Of a stretch of 64,000 bases of DNA, positions 12,068 to 21,122 are shown one piece after another. Position numbers and translations under genes: made by a program. Origin of the DNA: Chromobacterium vaccinii (GTDB taxonomy: Bacteria; Pseudomonadota; Gammaproteobacteria; Burkholderiales; Chromobacteriaceae); assembly GCF_000971335.1 (NCBI RefSeq), contig NZ_JZJL01000020.1:1-64000 (forward strand), written 5' to 3'. Below the pieces are notes generated by a model. The model made no database searches. It saw only the letters and a program-made list of their open reading frames with translations, and was not told where the DNA came from. The number at the start of each line of letters is the position of its first letter. Within the stretch, counting starts at the first letter, position 1.

Positions 12068-12417
12068 TGAAGCGCGGCGCCGCCCTGCCCATCGCCCTGA
12101 TCTGCGTCGGCAGCGTATGGCTGCTGAAAAGCACCGCCCTGCTGCCCAACACCTCCACCCTGCTCGCCCTGCTGCTGTTCGCGGCGGGCGTGTTGCTGTT
12201 CGCGCTTGACGGCTTCAACAAGTCCACGCTGGTCACCAGCCCGATGCTGGCCTACGCCGGCGCCAGCGTCTACGCGATAGACCAGCTTGGCCTGCGCGCC
12301 ACCCACTTCGTGGCGCTGGGCATGGTGCTGATGGGCGTGTTGCTGCTGGCCGCCCGCAGCGACCGCGTGCCGGAGCGCTCGGAACCGCCGCGCCGGCTGC
12401 CTCCCAGCGAAGACTGA
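12064..12417 (+). CDS. Small inner-membrane protein of unknown function
   Basis: 117 residues overlapping the smpB stop (ATGA). Three to four hydrophobic segments are visible (about residues 6-24, 32-49, 57-72, 82-97), then a charged, Pro-rich tail ([17 protein letters not shown]). I do not recognise a family motif. The overlap suggests coupling to smpB. The call as a real gene rests on the overlap, clear membrane segments and GC-rich third positions. Confidence 0.7.
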   Translation: MMKRGAALPIALICVGSVWLLKSTALLPNTSTLLALLLFAAGVLLFALDGFNKSTLVTSPMLAYAGASVYAIDQLGLRATHFVALGMVLMGVLLLAARSDRVPERSEPPRRLPPSED

Positions 12418-12486
12418 AACCACGGAATTATTTTTAGCATTGACGATAATGGCCTTAACGGCCTGCATTACTTTTCAAGGATAGGC

Positions 12487-14064
12487 ATGGACAAGATCCT
12501 CATTCTCGACTTCGGCTCCCAGGTCACCCAGTTGATCGCCCGCCGCGTACGCGAAGCTCACGTTTACTGTGAGCTTCATTCTTTCGACATGCCCATCGAA
12601 GAGATCAAGGCCTTCGCGCCCAAGGCCATCATCCTGTCCGGCGGCCCGAACTCGGTGTACGAGTCCGACTACCAGGCCGATCCCAAATTGTTCGAGCTGG
12701 GCGTGCCGGTGCTGGGCATCTGTTACGGCATGCAGTTCATGGCCCAGACCCTGGGCGGCAAGGTGGAAAGCGGCGACAAGCGCGAGTTCGGCTACGCCCA
12801 GATCAAGGCGCGCCACCACTCCAAGCTGCTGGAAGGCCTGCAGGACCAGATCGACGACGCCGGCAACGGCTTCCTCGACGTGTGGATGAGCCACGGCGAC
12901 AAGGTGACCGCGCTGCCGGCCGGCTTCCAGGTGATCGCCGAAACCCCGTCCTGCCCGTACGCGGCGATGGCGGATGAGACCCGCGGCTTCTACGGCGTGC
13001 AGTTCCACCCGGAAGTCACCCACACCAAGCGCGGCACCGAGATGATCCACCGCTTCGTGCTGCATGTGGCCGGCTGCAAACCCAGCTGGACCATGCCCAA
13101 CTACATCGATGAAGCGGTGAAGAAGATTCGCGAGCAAGTCGGCGACGAAGAAGTGATCCTCGGCCTGTCCGGCGGCGTGGACTCCTCCGTGGCCGCCGCG
13201 CTGATCCACCGCGCCATCGGCGACCAGTTGACCTGCGTCTTCGTCGACCACGGCCTGCTGCGCCTGAACGAAGGCAAGATGGTGATGGAAATGTTCGCCC
13301 AGAACCTGGGCGTCAAAGTGGTGCACGTGCAGGCCGAAGCCGACTTCATGGCCAAGCTGGCCGGCGAGTCCGACCCGGAGAAGAAGCGCAAGATCATCGG
13401 CGCCGAATTCATCGAAGTCTTCGACCGCGAATCCGGCAAGCTGACCAACGCCAAGTGGCTGGCCCAGGGCACCATCTACCCGGACGTGATCGAATCGGCC
13501 GGCGCCAAGACCAAAAAGGCGCACACCATCAAGAGCCACCACAATGTGGGCGGCCTGCCGGAAGACATGAACCTCAAGCTGCTGGAGCCGCTGCGCGAGC
13601 TGTTCAAGGACGAAGTTCGCCAGCTGGGCGTGGCGCTCGGCCTGCCGCACGACATGGTCTACCGCCACCCGTTCCCGGGTCCGGGCCTGGGCGTGCGCAT
13701 CCTTGGCGAAGTGAAGAAGGAATACGCCGACCTGCTGCGCCAGGCCGACGCCATATTCATCGAAGAGCTGCGCAACACCGTGGACGAGAAGACCGGCAAG
13801 AACTGGTACGAGCTGACCAGCCAGGCCTTCGCCGTGTTCCTGCCGGTGAAGTCCGTCGGCGTGATGGGCGACGGCCGCACTTACGATTACGTCGTCGCGC
13901 TGCGCGCCGTGGTGACCAGCGACTTCATGACCGCCCACTGGGCCGAGCTGCCGTACAGCCTGCTGGGCCGCGCGTCCAACCGCATCATCAACGAAGTGCG
14001 CGGCATCAACCGCGTGGTCTACGATGTGAGCGGCAAGCCGCCGGCGACCATTGAGTGGGAATGA
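12487..14064 (+). CDS. guaA: GMP synthase (glutamine-hydrolysing)
   Basis: 525 residues, full length. The N-terminal amidotransferase has GICYGMQ (Cys nucleophile) and QFHPEVTH. The ATP pyrophosphatase domain has [13 protein letters not shown]. The C-terminal dimerisation domain ends PPATIEWE. It aminates XMP to GMP. guaB, often just upstream, is absent here. A terminator follows at 14102. Confidence 0.98.
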   Translation: MDKILILDFGSQVTQLIARRVREAHVYCELHSFDMPIEEIKAFAPKAIILSGGPNSVYESDYQADPKLFELGVPVLGICYGMQFMAQTLGGKVESGDKREFGYAQIKARHHSKLLEGLQDQIDDAGNGFLDVWMSHGDKVTALPAGFQVIAETPSCPYAAMADETRGFYGVQFHPEVTHTKRGTEMIHRFVLHVAGCKPSWTMPNYIDEAVKKIREQVGDEEVILGLSGGVDSSVAAALIHRAIGDQLTCVFVDHGLLRLNEGKMVMEMFAQNLGVKVVHVQAEADFMAKLAGESDPEKKRKIIGAEFIEVFDRESGKLTNAKWLAQGTIYPDVIESAGAKTKKAHTIKSHHNVGGLPEDMNLKLLEPLRELFKDEVRQLGVALGLPHDMVYRHPFPGPGLGVRILGEVKKEYADLLRQADAIFIEELRNTVDEKTGKNWYELTSQAFAVFLPVKSVGVMGDGRTYDYVVALRAVVTSDFMTAHWAELPYSLLGRASNRIINEVRGINRVVYDVSGKPPATIEWE

Positions 14065-14366
14065 TCTGACGTCTGGCTCCTACAGGCGCCAAAAAACACA
14101 CAAGCCCGCATGATTGCGGGCTTTTTTGCTTTTCCGTTTGGCAACATCTGAATCGTCCCCACTTCTCCAGACACGCTTGAGTCGGGGGTGGACTGCGACT
14201 TGCTCATGACGGCTCCTTGCAGGGCCTGGCGCAAGGCTCTTGAGGTATCTAGGAAAGGACAAACGATTCAGTTATTCTGCATCACCAATGGCATTGCGTG
14301 CCTGTGGGGTTGCCGAGCGATTACGGCCAAGCCGGCTACTGAAACATCAAACCAAGGAAACGAGTC
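14065..14366. other. 302-base gap after guaA
   Basis: After the guaA terminator there is no convincing gene. Short minus-strand frames (about 60-70 codons near 14080-14262) show no recognisable motif. The stretch marks the boundary between core genes and the accessory block that follows. Confidence 0.5.
14102..14127 (+). terminator. Terminator of guaA
   Basis: Perfect 9-bp stem AAGCCCGCA/TGCGGGCTT (14102-14110 with 14115-14123), TGAT loop and T-run, 38 bases after the guaA stop. Confidence 0.93.
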
Positions 14367-15824
14367 ATGTGGAAATCGACGGCCGCCGCCCTTGCCCTGC
14401 TGATCCTCGCTGGCGCGGCCACTGCCGGCACGCAGCGTTCCTGCGAACGCCTGCTCCGGAAATTGGACTCGCAACTCGCCGACGCCAGTTGCATCGAAAG
14501 CCCCGATCTTACAACCCGCAACCCCAACACCACGCCGGCCGATGACTCGCTGCCTGGCCTGCCCCATTTGGCGTTCATGCCGCAGGCCGACCGCGCCATA
14601 CTCGTGGCGGATGCCGCCAGCAGGCCGCCAATCAAGAAGGTAGTCCCCGGCCTGCAGATTCAGGCCCGCTTCGCCAAGGATCCGCTGGGGCAGGCGCGCT
14701 TCCTGCTGCGCCTGCCCCAGAACTGGAACGGCCGCCTCGTCGTTGCCGGCGCTTCCGGCGCCCGCAGCGAATTCAACGGCGACTTCGTCTGGAGCGATTA
14801 CGTGCTGCAGAAAGGCTATGCCTATGCGTCGCAAAACAAGGGCGTGCTCAGCGCGCGCGAGAGCACGGCGGCAGATCCGCTGGCCTGCCGAACCGGGTCT
14901 CCGGACAAGCCAAGCTATGTCCATTACTACGATGACGATCCTGGCCAGGCTTTCACCCGCTGGCGCGACTTCATGGTGATGGCCTCTGACCTGGCGCGCC
15001 GCGGCGTAGAGGCGCAGTATGGCCGCAAGCCGCGCTATACCTATGCAGTCGGCACCTCGAACGGCGGCTATCAGGTGCGCCGCGCGATCGAAACCGCGCC
15101 GGAATACTTCGACGGCGGCGTGGATTGGGCAGGCACTTTCGCCGATTCCCGCGGGCCGAACCTGCTGACTGGCTTGCCCCCAGCGATCCTCAACTACCCC
15201 GACTATCTCGCCTCCGGCCGCTCGCCGACGAGCACCGCCGCGTTGAACATCATGGCGGCCGGCTATCCGCCCGATCTCCTCGCCGACACAGAAAACGGCC
15301 CGGTCTCGCTATGGGGCATGCACGCTGACTCATTCTGGGAGCCCACGCAGTGCCAATGGCAAAAGCGCTTGGATCCTAGCTACAACACCTATGGCGCCGG
15401 GCCCGGCCGGTACAACTACTTGGCGCGACTGTCCGCCTCTACAGTTGGCTCCAATGTGGCGGCCATCGCCACCAACGGCAAGATCAAGCGCCCGCTGATC
15501 ACGGTCGCCGGCACGATGGATGCGCTGCTGCCCATCGACCACCATGCGCGAGCCTATGCGCGGCAGGTTGCCGCGGAAAGCGGCGAGCACGCCCAAGCCT
15601 ATCGTCTCTACGAGATCCAGAACGGCAATCACGTCGAGCGCTACGCCAACATATTCCCACAGCTTGAACTGATCGAGCCGCACGCGCAGCGCGCTTTCGA
15701 CCTGCTTGTCCGCTTTGTCGAACAGAAAGCGCCGCTACCGCCCGACCAATGCGTCGCTCGCGGCGGCACGATCAGCGCTGCGCCAGCGCAGCTGGGGCAC
15801 TGCCCAAATTTGCTGGCGCCTTGA
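14367..15824 (+). CDS. Secreted alpha/beta-hydrolase, esterase-like
   Basis: 485 residues with a signal peptide (MWKSTAAALALLILAGAATA). The fold is an alpha/beta hydrolase: nucleophile Ser in GTSNGGYQ (about residue 232), a candidate Asp in AGTMDALLP and His in NGNHVERY. Size and layout resemble the tannase/feruloyl esterase and 3-hydroxybutyrate oligomer hydrolase groups, but the nucleophile motif lacks the Cys of classical tannases (CSTGG). Substrate is therefore open. It stands alone, 81 bases before the next gene. Probably periplasmic or extracellular. Confidence 0.72.
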   Translation: MWKSTAAALALLILAGAATAGTQRSCERLLRKLDSQLADASCIESPDLTTRNPNTTPADDSLPGLPHLAFMPQADRAILVADAASRPPIKKVVPGLQIQARFAKDPLGQARFLLRLPQNWNGRLVVAGASGARSEFNGDFVWSDYVLQKGYAYASQNKGVLSARESTAADPLACRTGSPDKPSYVHYYDDDPGQAFTRWRDFMVMASDLARRGVEAQYGRKPRYTYAVGTSNGGYQVRRAIETAPEYFDGGVDWAGTFADSRGPNLLTGLPPAILNYPDYLASGRSPTSTAALNIMAAGYPPDLLADTENGPVSLWGMHADSFWEPTQCQWQKRLDPSYNTYGAGPGRYNYLARLSASTVGSNVAAIATNGKIKRPLITVAGTMDALLPIDHHARAYARQVAAESGEHAQAYRLYEIQNGNHVERYANIFPQLELIEPHAQRAFDLLVRFVEQKAPLPPDQCVARGGTISAAPAQLGHCPNLLAP

Positions 15825-15905
15825 GGAACTCCTCATCAGAACTTACGGTGGATATCGCGGCTGGCCAGGGACAATAGGCGCGATCGCTAGTGTATTTAAA
15901 GGGAT

Positions 15906-16829
15906 ATGGAAATGTTGAAAGCCATCGCCGGGAAGATGCGAGCCGCTTCTTTCTGGACGTTCATTGGCGCAGGAATGGCCTTGGGCCACCTGATGATGAG
16001 CGCCAACGCTCGGGCCGACGACAACACCATCAGATGGCAAATGCCGGGCAATCCACCCGTCACCATAACCGACGGCCCCGACAAGGGCCAAGGGTACGCT
16101 GACGTGTTTCTGCGATATTTCATTGAGCGCACGCCCGAGTACAACAGCGTGATCGAACGCGCCAGCCTGGCGCGCGTCTCCGGCCTGATGAAACAGGGCC
16201 AGCACGTTTGCCAGCCTAGCCTGCTCAAGACGAGCGAGCGCGAAGCCTATATGGAATTCAGCAACCCGGTCGAATTCGTGCTGCCGTATTACATCGTCGT
16301 GCGATCCGATCGGGCCGCCCGCCTGACAGCCTACCGCAATGCTGACGGCGCCATGGACATCGCCCGGCTGATGCATGACCTGTCGCTGACCACCGTCCGC
16401 CAAGAGATGCGGGGATACCCGCCCATCATTCTTTCGGCTTTCACGACGGCGGCTGGACAAAAGAACATCCTCCGGACAAGTGCCGACGACGTGGCGCCTT
16501 TCAGCCAGTTGGCCAGCGGGTGGGTGGACTACATCATCGCCTATCCGGACGAGGTCTATTGGTTCGCCAGGCATTTGAAGCTGCCTAACTCAATCAATTT
16601 TATTTACCTTCCCATCGCCGGCCACCCCCAATACACGCTCGGGTATGCGGCTTGCACCAAGGGGCCGTGGGGACGAAAGATCGTCAAGCGGGTCAATGAG
16701 ATCGTTGCCAAGGCTGGCAGGCGTCCACCGTGGATCGAAGCGGAAGCCCGCTTGCTTGATCCGGAAGCCGCCAAACGCTACGAGGAAGTCTACGCCCGCT
16801 ATTCGCCGTTCCGCAGGCAGGCCAAGTAA
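15906..16829 (+). CDS. Periplasmic solute-binding protein, TIGR02285-like
   Basis: 307 residues. A hydrophobic N-terminus ending MMSANARA looks like a signal peptide. The mature part resembles family 3 solute-binding proteins of the TIGR02285 type (MPGNPPVTITDGPDKGQGYAD near the start; a conserved Cys in HVCQPSLLK). No transporter genes are near. Instead a membrane diguanylate cyclase begins two bases after its stop, so the pair is likely one operon in which this protein reports a periplasmic ligand. The ligand is unknown. Confidence 0.75.
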   Translation: MEMLKAIAGKMRAASFWTFIGAGMALGHLMMSANARADDNTIRWQMPGNPPVTITDGPDKGQGYADVFLRYFIERTPEYNSVIERASLARVSGLMKQGQHVCQPSLLKTSEREAYMEFSNPVEFVLPYYIVVRSDRAARLTAYRNADGAMDIARLMHDLSLTTVRQEMRGYPPIILSAFTTAAGQKNILRTSADDVAPFSQLASGWVDYIIAYPDEVYWFARHLKLPNSINFIYLPIAGHPQYTLGYAACTKGPWGRKIVKRVNEIVAKAGRRPPWIEAEARLLDPEAAKRYEEVYARYSPFRRQAK

Positions 16830-16831
16830 AC

Positions 16832-18139
16832 ATGGATGCGAATCGCCAGGCAAGGGATAGCGCCCGATTGCGCGATTTCCTGTTGATTTTCCTTGCGCCG
16901 CGTGGACTTGCGCGACGCATGCTGGTCTGGATCATCGGCATCAGCACGACCGCGGCGCTGATCGCGACCTCGGTACAGTTGTTCTTCGATTACCGACACG
17001 ATGTGTCCGAACTCGAGCAGGGCATGCGCTACATCGAACAGAGCCAGTTGCCAGGCCTTGCCGATGCGGCCTGGAACTTCAACCTCGCCGGCATGCAGGT
17101 GCAGCTCGATGGCATCGGTCATTCCCCTTGGGTCGCTGGCGCCACGATCCACTACGGCCCCAGCCAGTCGGCCACGCTGACAACCGGGCAGGTTGATGCT
17201 GACGCGGAGAGGCGCTTCGAGTACGTCTTGCAGCGCAACGGGGTGGTCGTTGGCAAGATCTTCATTGCGCCCAATCTGCACACCCTCTATAGCCGCACCC
17301 TTGATCGCATTGGCATCGTGCTGGCGACACAGAGCGGCAAGTCGCTGGTGACTTCGATCAGCATCCTCTTGCTGATTTCATGGATGATCACGCGACATTT
17401 GACGCAGATGGCGGAGTTCGCCAAGTCCTTCGAGCCGGGGAAGCGCTTCACGCCCTTTGTGCTGCGCCGGGGCCCGCGGGGGCCGCACGATGAACTGAGC
17501 GTGCTGGTCGACAGGCTCAACGATGCCTATGGCCGGCTCCAAGCGGCGCACGAATTCCAGGTTCGCCACAACGAGATCCTGAGCCAGGAGGTCGCGCAGC
17601 GAACGGCCGAGCTGCTCGAAGCTCATCGGCAGTTAGCCCAGCTGGCCATAACCGACAAGCTGACCGGCGCGGTCAACCGACGAGGCCTGGACGAGGCTTT
17701 CAAGAGCGCCATCGCGCTGGCCTATCCTGACAGCCGCCCGCTTGCGGTGATCCTGACCGACATCGACAAATTCAAGTCCGTCAACGACAGCCGCGGACAT
17801 CTGGTTGGAGACATCCTGCTTCGGGAATTCACCAGCATCTTGAGACGCGCGGCGCGGGCGACCGACACCGTCGGTCGTTGGGGTGGCGAAGAGTTCCTGA
17901 TACTTTGTCCTCAGACCACTCTGGAACAGGCGTTGCGCCTGGCCGAGCACTTGCGCGCCAGCGTGCAAGCGCATGCCTTTGCCGAGATTGGCAGCAAGAC
18001 CAGCAGCTTCGGCGTTGCGGTTCTGCGCAAGGGAGAAACAGCAGACGATCTGGTGAAGCGGGCAGATGAAGCCCTGTATCAGGCCAAGGAAGGGGGACGC
18101 AACAAAGTCTGCCCGGAAGCGCCGGATATCGTGAGCTGA
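16832..18139 (+). CDS. Membrane-bound diguanylate cyclase
   Basis: 435 residues. A first membrane segment (about residues 28-50), a periplasmic domain of ~115 residues (YIEQSQLPGLADAAWNFNLAG), a second segment (about 167-186), a HAMP-like linker and coiled coil, then GGDEF. The active site is WGGEEF and an RATD I-site lies five residues upstream, so cyclase activity with feedback inhibition is expected. The upstream binding-protein gene ends two bases before the start. Likely role: turn a periplasmic signal into c-di-GMP. Confidence 0.9.
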   Translation: MDANRQARDSARLRDFLLIFLAPRGLARRMLVWIIGISTTAALIATSVQLFFDYRHDVSELEQGMRYIEQSQLPGLADAAWNFNLAGMQVQLDGIGHSPWVAGATIHYGPSQSATLTTGQVDADAERRFEYVLQRNGVVVGKIFIAPNLHTLYSRTLDRIGIVLATQSGKSLVTSISILLLISWMITRHLTQMAEFAKSFEPGKRFTPFVLRRGPRGPHDELSVLVDRLNDAYGRLQAAHEFQVRHNEILSQEVAQRTAELLEAHRQLAQLAITDKLTGAVNRRGLDEAFKSAIALAYPDSRPLAVILTDIDKFKSVNDSRGHLVGDILLREFTSILRRAARATDTVGRWGGEEFLILCPQTTLEQALRLAEHLRASVQAHAFAEIGSKTSSFGVAVLRKGETADDLVKRADEALYQAKEGGRNKVCPEAPDIVS

Positions 18140-18371
18140 GCTTGAAGGAAATTCGGATTCGCATGCAAGCAAGAGCGTCGCGCTCCTCGCTCCCAAGCAG
18201 CCCTCACTTGAGATGCGTCTCAATAGACATGCACGGCGCCGAAGCCGCAACCTCATGCATGCGATCTTCATGGCGCCGCCTGAATTCAAATAAATAATCC
18301 AAATTAAAATCAAATCGTTGCACGCAAAGCTGGCCATCAAGCGGAGCAAGCCTCTTCGGCCCACCATCTCG

Positions 18372-18397
18372 ACGCCCCACTCATGCGGGGCGTTTTT
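18372..18397 (+). terminator. Orphan plus-strand terminator
   Basis: Stem ACGCCCC/GGGGCGT (18372-18378 with 18387-18393) followed by TTTTT. It is 230 bases after the cyclase stop and on the opposite strand from the next gene, so it either ends a long 3' untranslated region or belongs to a small RNA starting near 18310, where the sequence is AT-rich. Confidence 0.8.
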
Positions 18398-18408
18398 CAT
18401 TGCCCCCG

Positions 18409-19908
18409 TCAGGCCAAGCCTGCCTCACCCTTGCTGCGCCCCAGCAAAACCAGCGCCATCAACGCCGACGACAGCGTCAAGGCGATCAACAGATACAGCA
18501 ATCGCTGAAAAGCCCAGTCATAGGCGTGAATCAACCGCCCGATGTCCGCCATCGGCAATAGCGCATGGGCCTGGGACAAATTGCCCGACGCCAGCCGCTG
18601 TACTGCGGCGGCCGGCGCGTTCAGGCCGGCATCGGCCAGCGCTCTGCCGGTGAGGCCTGCCATCAAGGCGCCTACTACGGCCAGCGCCATGCCCTCGCCC
18701 GCCACCCGGGTGGTGCTGAAGATGCCGCTGGCCATGCCGGCGCGTTCCTTCGGCACCACGCTGACCGACAAGCCGTCCATCAGCCCCCAAGGCAATCCGC
18801 TGCCGCCGCCGATCAATAGCAGCGCCAGCGCCATGGCGGGCGAGCCCGCCTGAGCCTGGCTGAGGCCGGCCAGCCCCAGCGCAGCCGTCAGCAAGCCCGC
18901 CGCGGAAATGAAGCCGGCGGAACGCCAGCGCGTCAGCCATACCGCCAGCGACGGCATCGCCAGCATCGGCGCCGACAGCGCCAGCATCCACAGTCCCGCC
19001 TCGGCCTCTCCCCGCCCATCGACGCCGATGAAGCGCAAGGGCAGCAGCACCAGCAAGGCGACATAGCAATAGCTGGTGGCCAGCGGCAGGCATTGCACGC
19101 CGACAAAGGCCGGGTAGCGGAACAAGGACAAATCCAGCATCGGCCGCGCCGCCCGCCGCTCCAGCCAGATGAAGGCCAGCAGCAAGGCCAGCGATCCCGC
19201 CAGCAGCGCCAGCACCGGCAGGCTGCGCCATCCCTGCTGCGGCCCCTGCAGCAGCGCGGTCGTGAACAAGGCCAGCATCGAGGTGAAACTGAGCGCGCCC
19301 GGCCAATCCAGCCCCACTGCGTCCGGATCGCGCGATTCGCGCATGCGCGGCAGCGCCAGCAGCAACGCAACCACGCCGATCGCCGCGCCGCAGGCGAAGA
19401 TGGCGCGCCAGCCCAGCCATTGGATCAGGCCGCCGGACAACAGCGGGCCAAAGGCTAACCCCAGGCCGAAAGTCGTGCCCAACAGACTGAAGGCGCGCGT
19501 CCTCGCCTCTCCTTCATATTCCTGCGCCAACGCGGCCGAACCGCCGGCCATCGCGGCGGCGGCGGCCAGCCCCTGCGCGGCCCGCAAGCCATTCAGCCAC
19601 CACAAATCCGGCGCCAGGCTGATGGCCAGCGACGACGCCGCGAACAAGCCGATGCCGACGCCGAACAGGCGTTTGCGGCCATACTGATCGGCCAGCGCGC
19701 CGGCGGCCATCAGGCAGCTGCCGAAACTCAGCATGAAGGCGCTGGTCACCCAACCCAGCGCCTGCGGGCTGCCGCCCAGTTCCCGCCCAATGGCCGGCGT
19801 CGCCACCGCGCCGCCGACAAAGCTCCACGGCAGCGCCAGCGCGGCCAGGCAGACCGCCGCCAGCACCGACCATTTCTCGCCATGCCGTTCCATTTGCATC
19901 CTTTGCAT
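18409..19908 (-). CDS. MFS drug-efflux transporter, DHA2 (14-segment) type
   Basis: 499 residues with about 14 hydrophobic segments. The antiporter features are GGAVATPAIGRELGGSPQALGW after the first segment and the ADQYGRKR loop between segments 2 and 3. Such proteins export drugs or metabolites by proton antiport across the inner membrane. The start at 19908 (MQRMQMERHGEKW) has alternatives at 19893 or so. It is divergent from a LysR gene at 20048, the usual layout for a regulator and its target. Confidence 0.85.
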   Translation of the reverse strand: MQRMQMERHGEKWSVLAAVCLAALALPWSFVGGAVATPAIGRELGGSPQALGWVTSAFMLSFGSCLMAAGALADQYGRKRLFGVGIGLFAASSLAISLAPDLWWLNGLRAAQGLAAAAAMAGGSAALAQEYEGEARTRAFSLLGTTFGLGLAFGPLLSGGLIQWLGWRAIFACGAAIGVVALLLALPRMRESRDPDAVGLDWPGALSFTSMLALFTTALLQGPQQGWRSLPVLALLAGSLALLLAFIWLERRAARPMLDLSLFRYPAFVGVQCLPLATSYCYVALLVLLPLRFIGVDGRGEAEAGLWMLALSAPMLAMPSLAVWLTRWRSAGFISAAGLLTAALGLAGLSQAQAGSPAMALALLLIGGGSGLPWGLMDGLSVSVVPKERAGMASGIFSTTRVAGEGMALAVVGALMAGLTGRALADAGLNAPAAAVQRLASGNLSQAHALLPMADIGRLIHAYDWAFQRLLYLLIALTLSSALMALVLLGRSKGEAGLA

Positions 19909-20047
19909 TCGCCTCTCCTTTCATCCAGCGCGTGGCCATCGCCAAGCGCGGTTTTTGATGCGGCAAATGATAGGCAGGGCAATTGCAGGGAAAAACAGGC
20001 ACAATGTCATCTAATTAATGAAATTTTGTCAGCAAAGGAGACGCGGC

Positions 20048-20947
20048 ATGAACGGCATGGACAGCTTGAGCGGCCTGCTCGCCTTTGTCCGCGCGGCGGA
20101 GCTGGGCAGCTTCGTCGCCGCCGGCGAGCGCTTGGGAATATCGGCCTCGGCCGTCAGCAAGAGCGTCAGCCGGCTGGAGGACAAACTCGCGGCGCGGCTG
20201 TTTCACCGCAGCACCCGCCGCATCCACCTGACCCAGGAAGGGCTGCTGCTGTTCGAACGCAGCCGCCGCATCCTGGCGGAACTGGACGAGGCCTCGGCGG
20301 AACTGGCGCACAGCGCCGCCGCGCCGCGCGGCCGCCTGAAAGTCAGCTTGCCGCTGATCGGCCACCGTATGCTGTCGCCGCTGCTGCCCGAATTCCACGC
20401 CCATTACCCGGAAATCTCGCTGGAACTGGACTTCAGCGACCGCATGGTGGATCTGGTGGCGGAAGGCGTCGACGTGGCGGTACGCAGCGGCGAACTGGGC
20501 GACTCCAGGCTGCAGGCGCGGCTGCTGGGGCCGTTCCGCTTCGCGTTGGTCGGCTCGCCCGACTATTTCCGCCGCCGCGGCGAACCGCAGCGGCCCGATG
20601 ATTTGCAGGCCCATGCCTGCCTGCGCTACCGCTTTCCCTACAACGGCCAATTGCAGCCATGGGCGCTGCGCATCCCGGCCGGCTCGCCGCCGCAACCGAA
20701 CGCCTTTCTCAGCTGCAACAGCATAGAAGCGCTGGCCGCCGCCGCCAGCGACGGCCTGGGCATCGCCTGGCTGCCGGACTTCGCGGTCCGCCGCGAGCTG
20801 GCCGACGGCCGCCTGCGGCCGGTGCTGGAGGATTGCGCGGCCGAACCCGGAAAGTTCTCCGCCGTCTGGCCCGCCAGCCGCCATCTGCCGCCCAAACAGC
20901 GGGTGTTCATCGACTTTCTCGCGGAACACTTGCTGCCCACCCGATAA
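20048..20947 (+). CDS. LysR family regulator
   Basis: 299 residues. The helix-turn-helix is at residues ~20-40 (SFVAAGERLGISASAVSKSV), followed by the linker helix and a periplasmic-binding-type effector domain (FALVGSPDYFRRRGEP). An AAAGGAG ribosome site sits eight bases before the chosen ATG; the upstream in-frame ATG at 20018 lacks one. It probably controls the divergent MFS gene. The subgroup resembles short-effector LysR proteins such as those of aromatic or drug-export loci, which I cannot narrow further. Confidence 0.9.
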   Translation: MNGMDSLSGLLAFVRAAELGSFVAAGERLGISASAVSKSVSRLEDKLAARLFHRSTRRIHLTQEGLLLFERSRRILAELDEASAELAHSAAAPRGRLKVSLPLIGHRMLSPLLPEFHAHYPEISLELDFSDRMVDLVAEGVDVAVRSGELGDSRLQARLLGPFRFALVGSPDYFRRRGEPQRPDDLQAHACLRYRFPYNGQLQPWALRIPAGSPPQPNAFLSCNSIEALAAAASDGLGIAWLPDFAVRRELADGRLRPVLEDCAAEPGKFSAVWPASRHLPPKQRVFIDFLAEHLLPTR

Positions 20948-21122
20948 GGCGGACCTGATTTCATTCGGACGGAAAATGCAAACAGAATATGATTATTCCC
21001 GCAGGATGCGATTCCCGCGCTAAACTGGCGGCCATGCGCGAACGAGCCTCCGGCCACGGCCTGGCTCGCTCTTTACCATAGCGATGCCGCAGACAGGCAT
21101 CCCAGCACTCCGTGATTGATCC

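Noticed and set aside
11414-12486. tmRNA (ssrA) gene near smpB
   Set aside because: No tRNA-Ala-like ends or tag-coding frame visible around smpB.
14080-14262. Short minus-strand frames after guaA as a transposase remnant
   Set aside because: No inverted repeats, no catalytic motif and only ~60 codons; nothing supports a mobile element.
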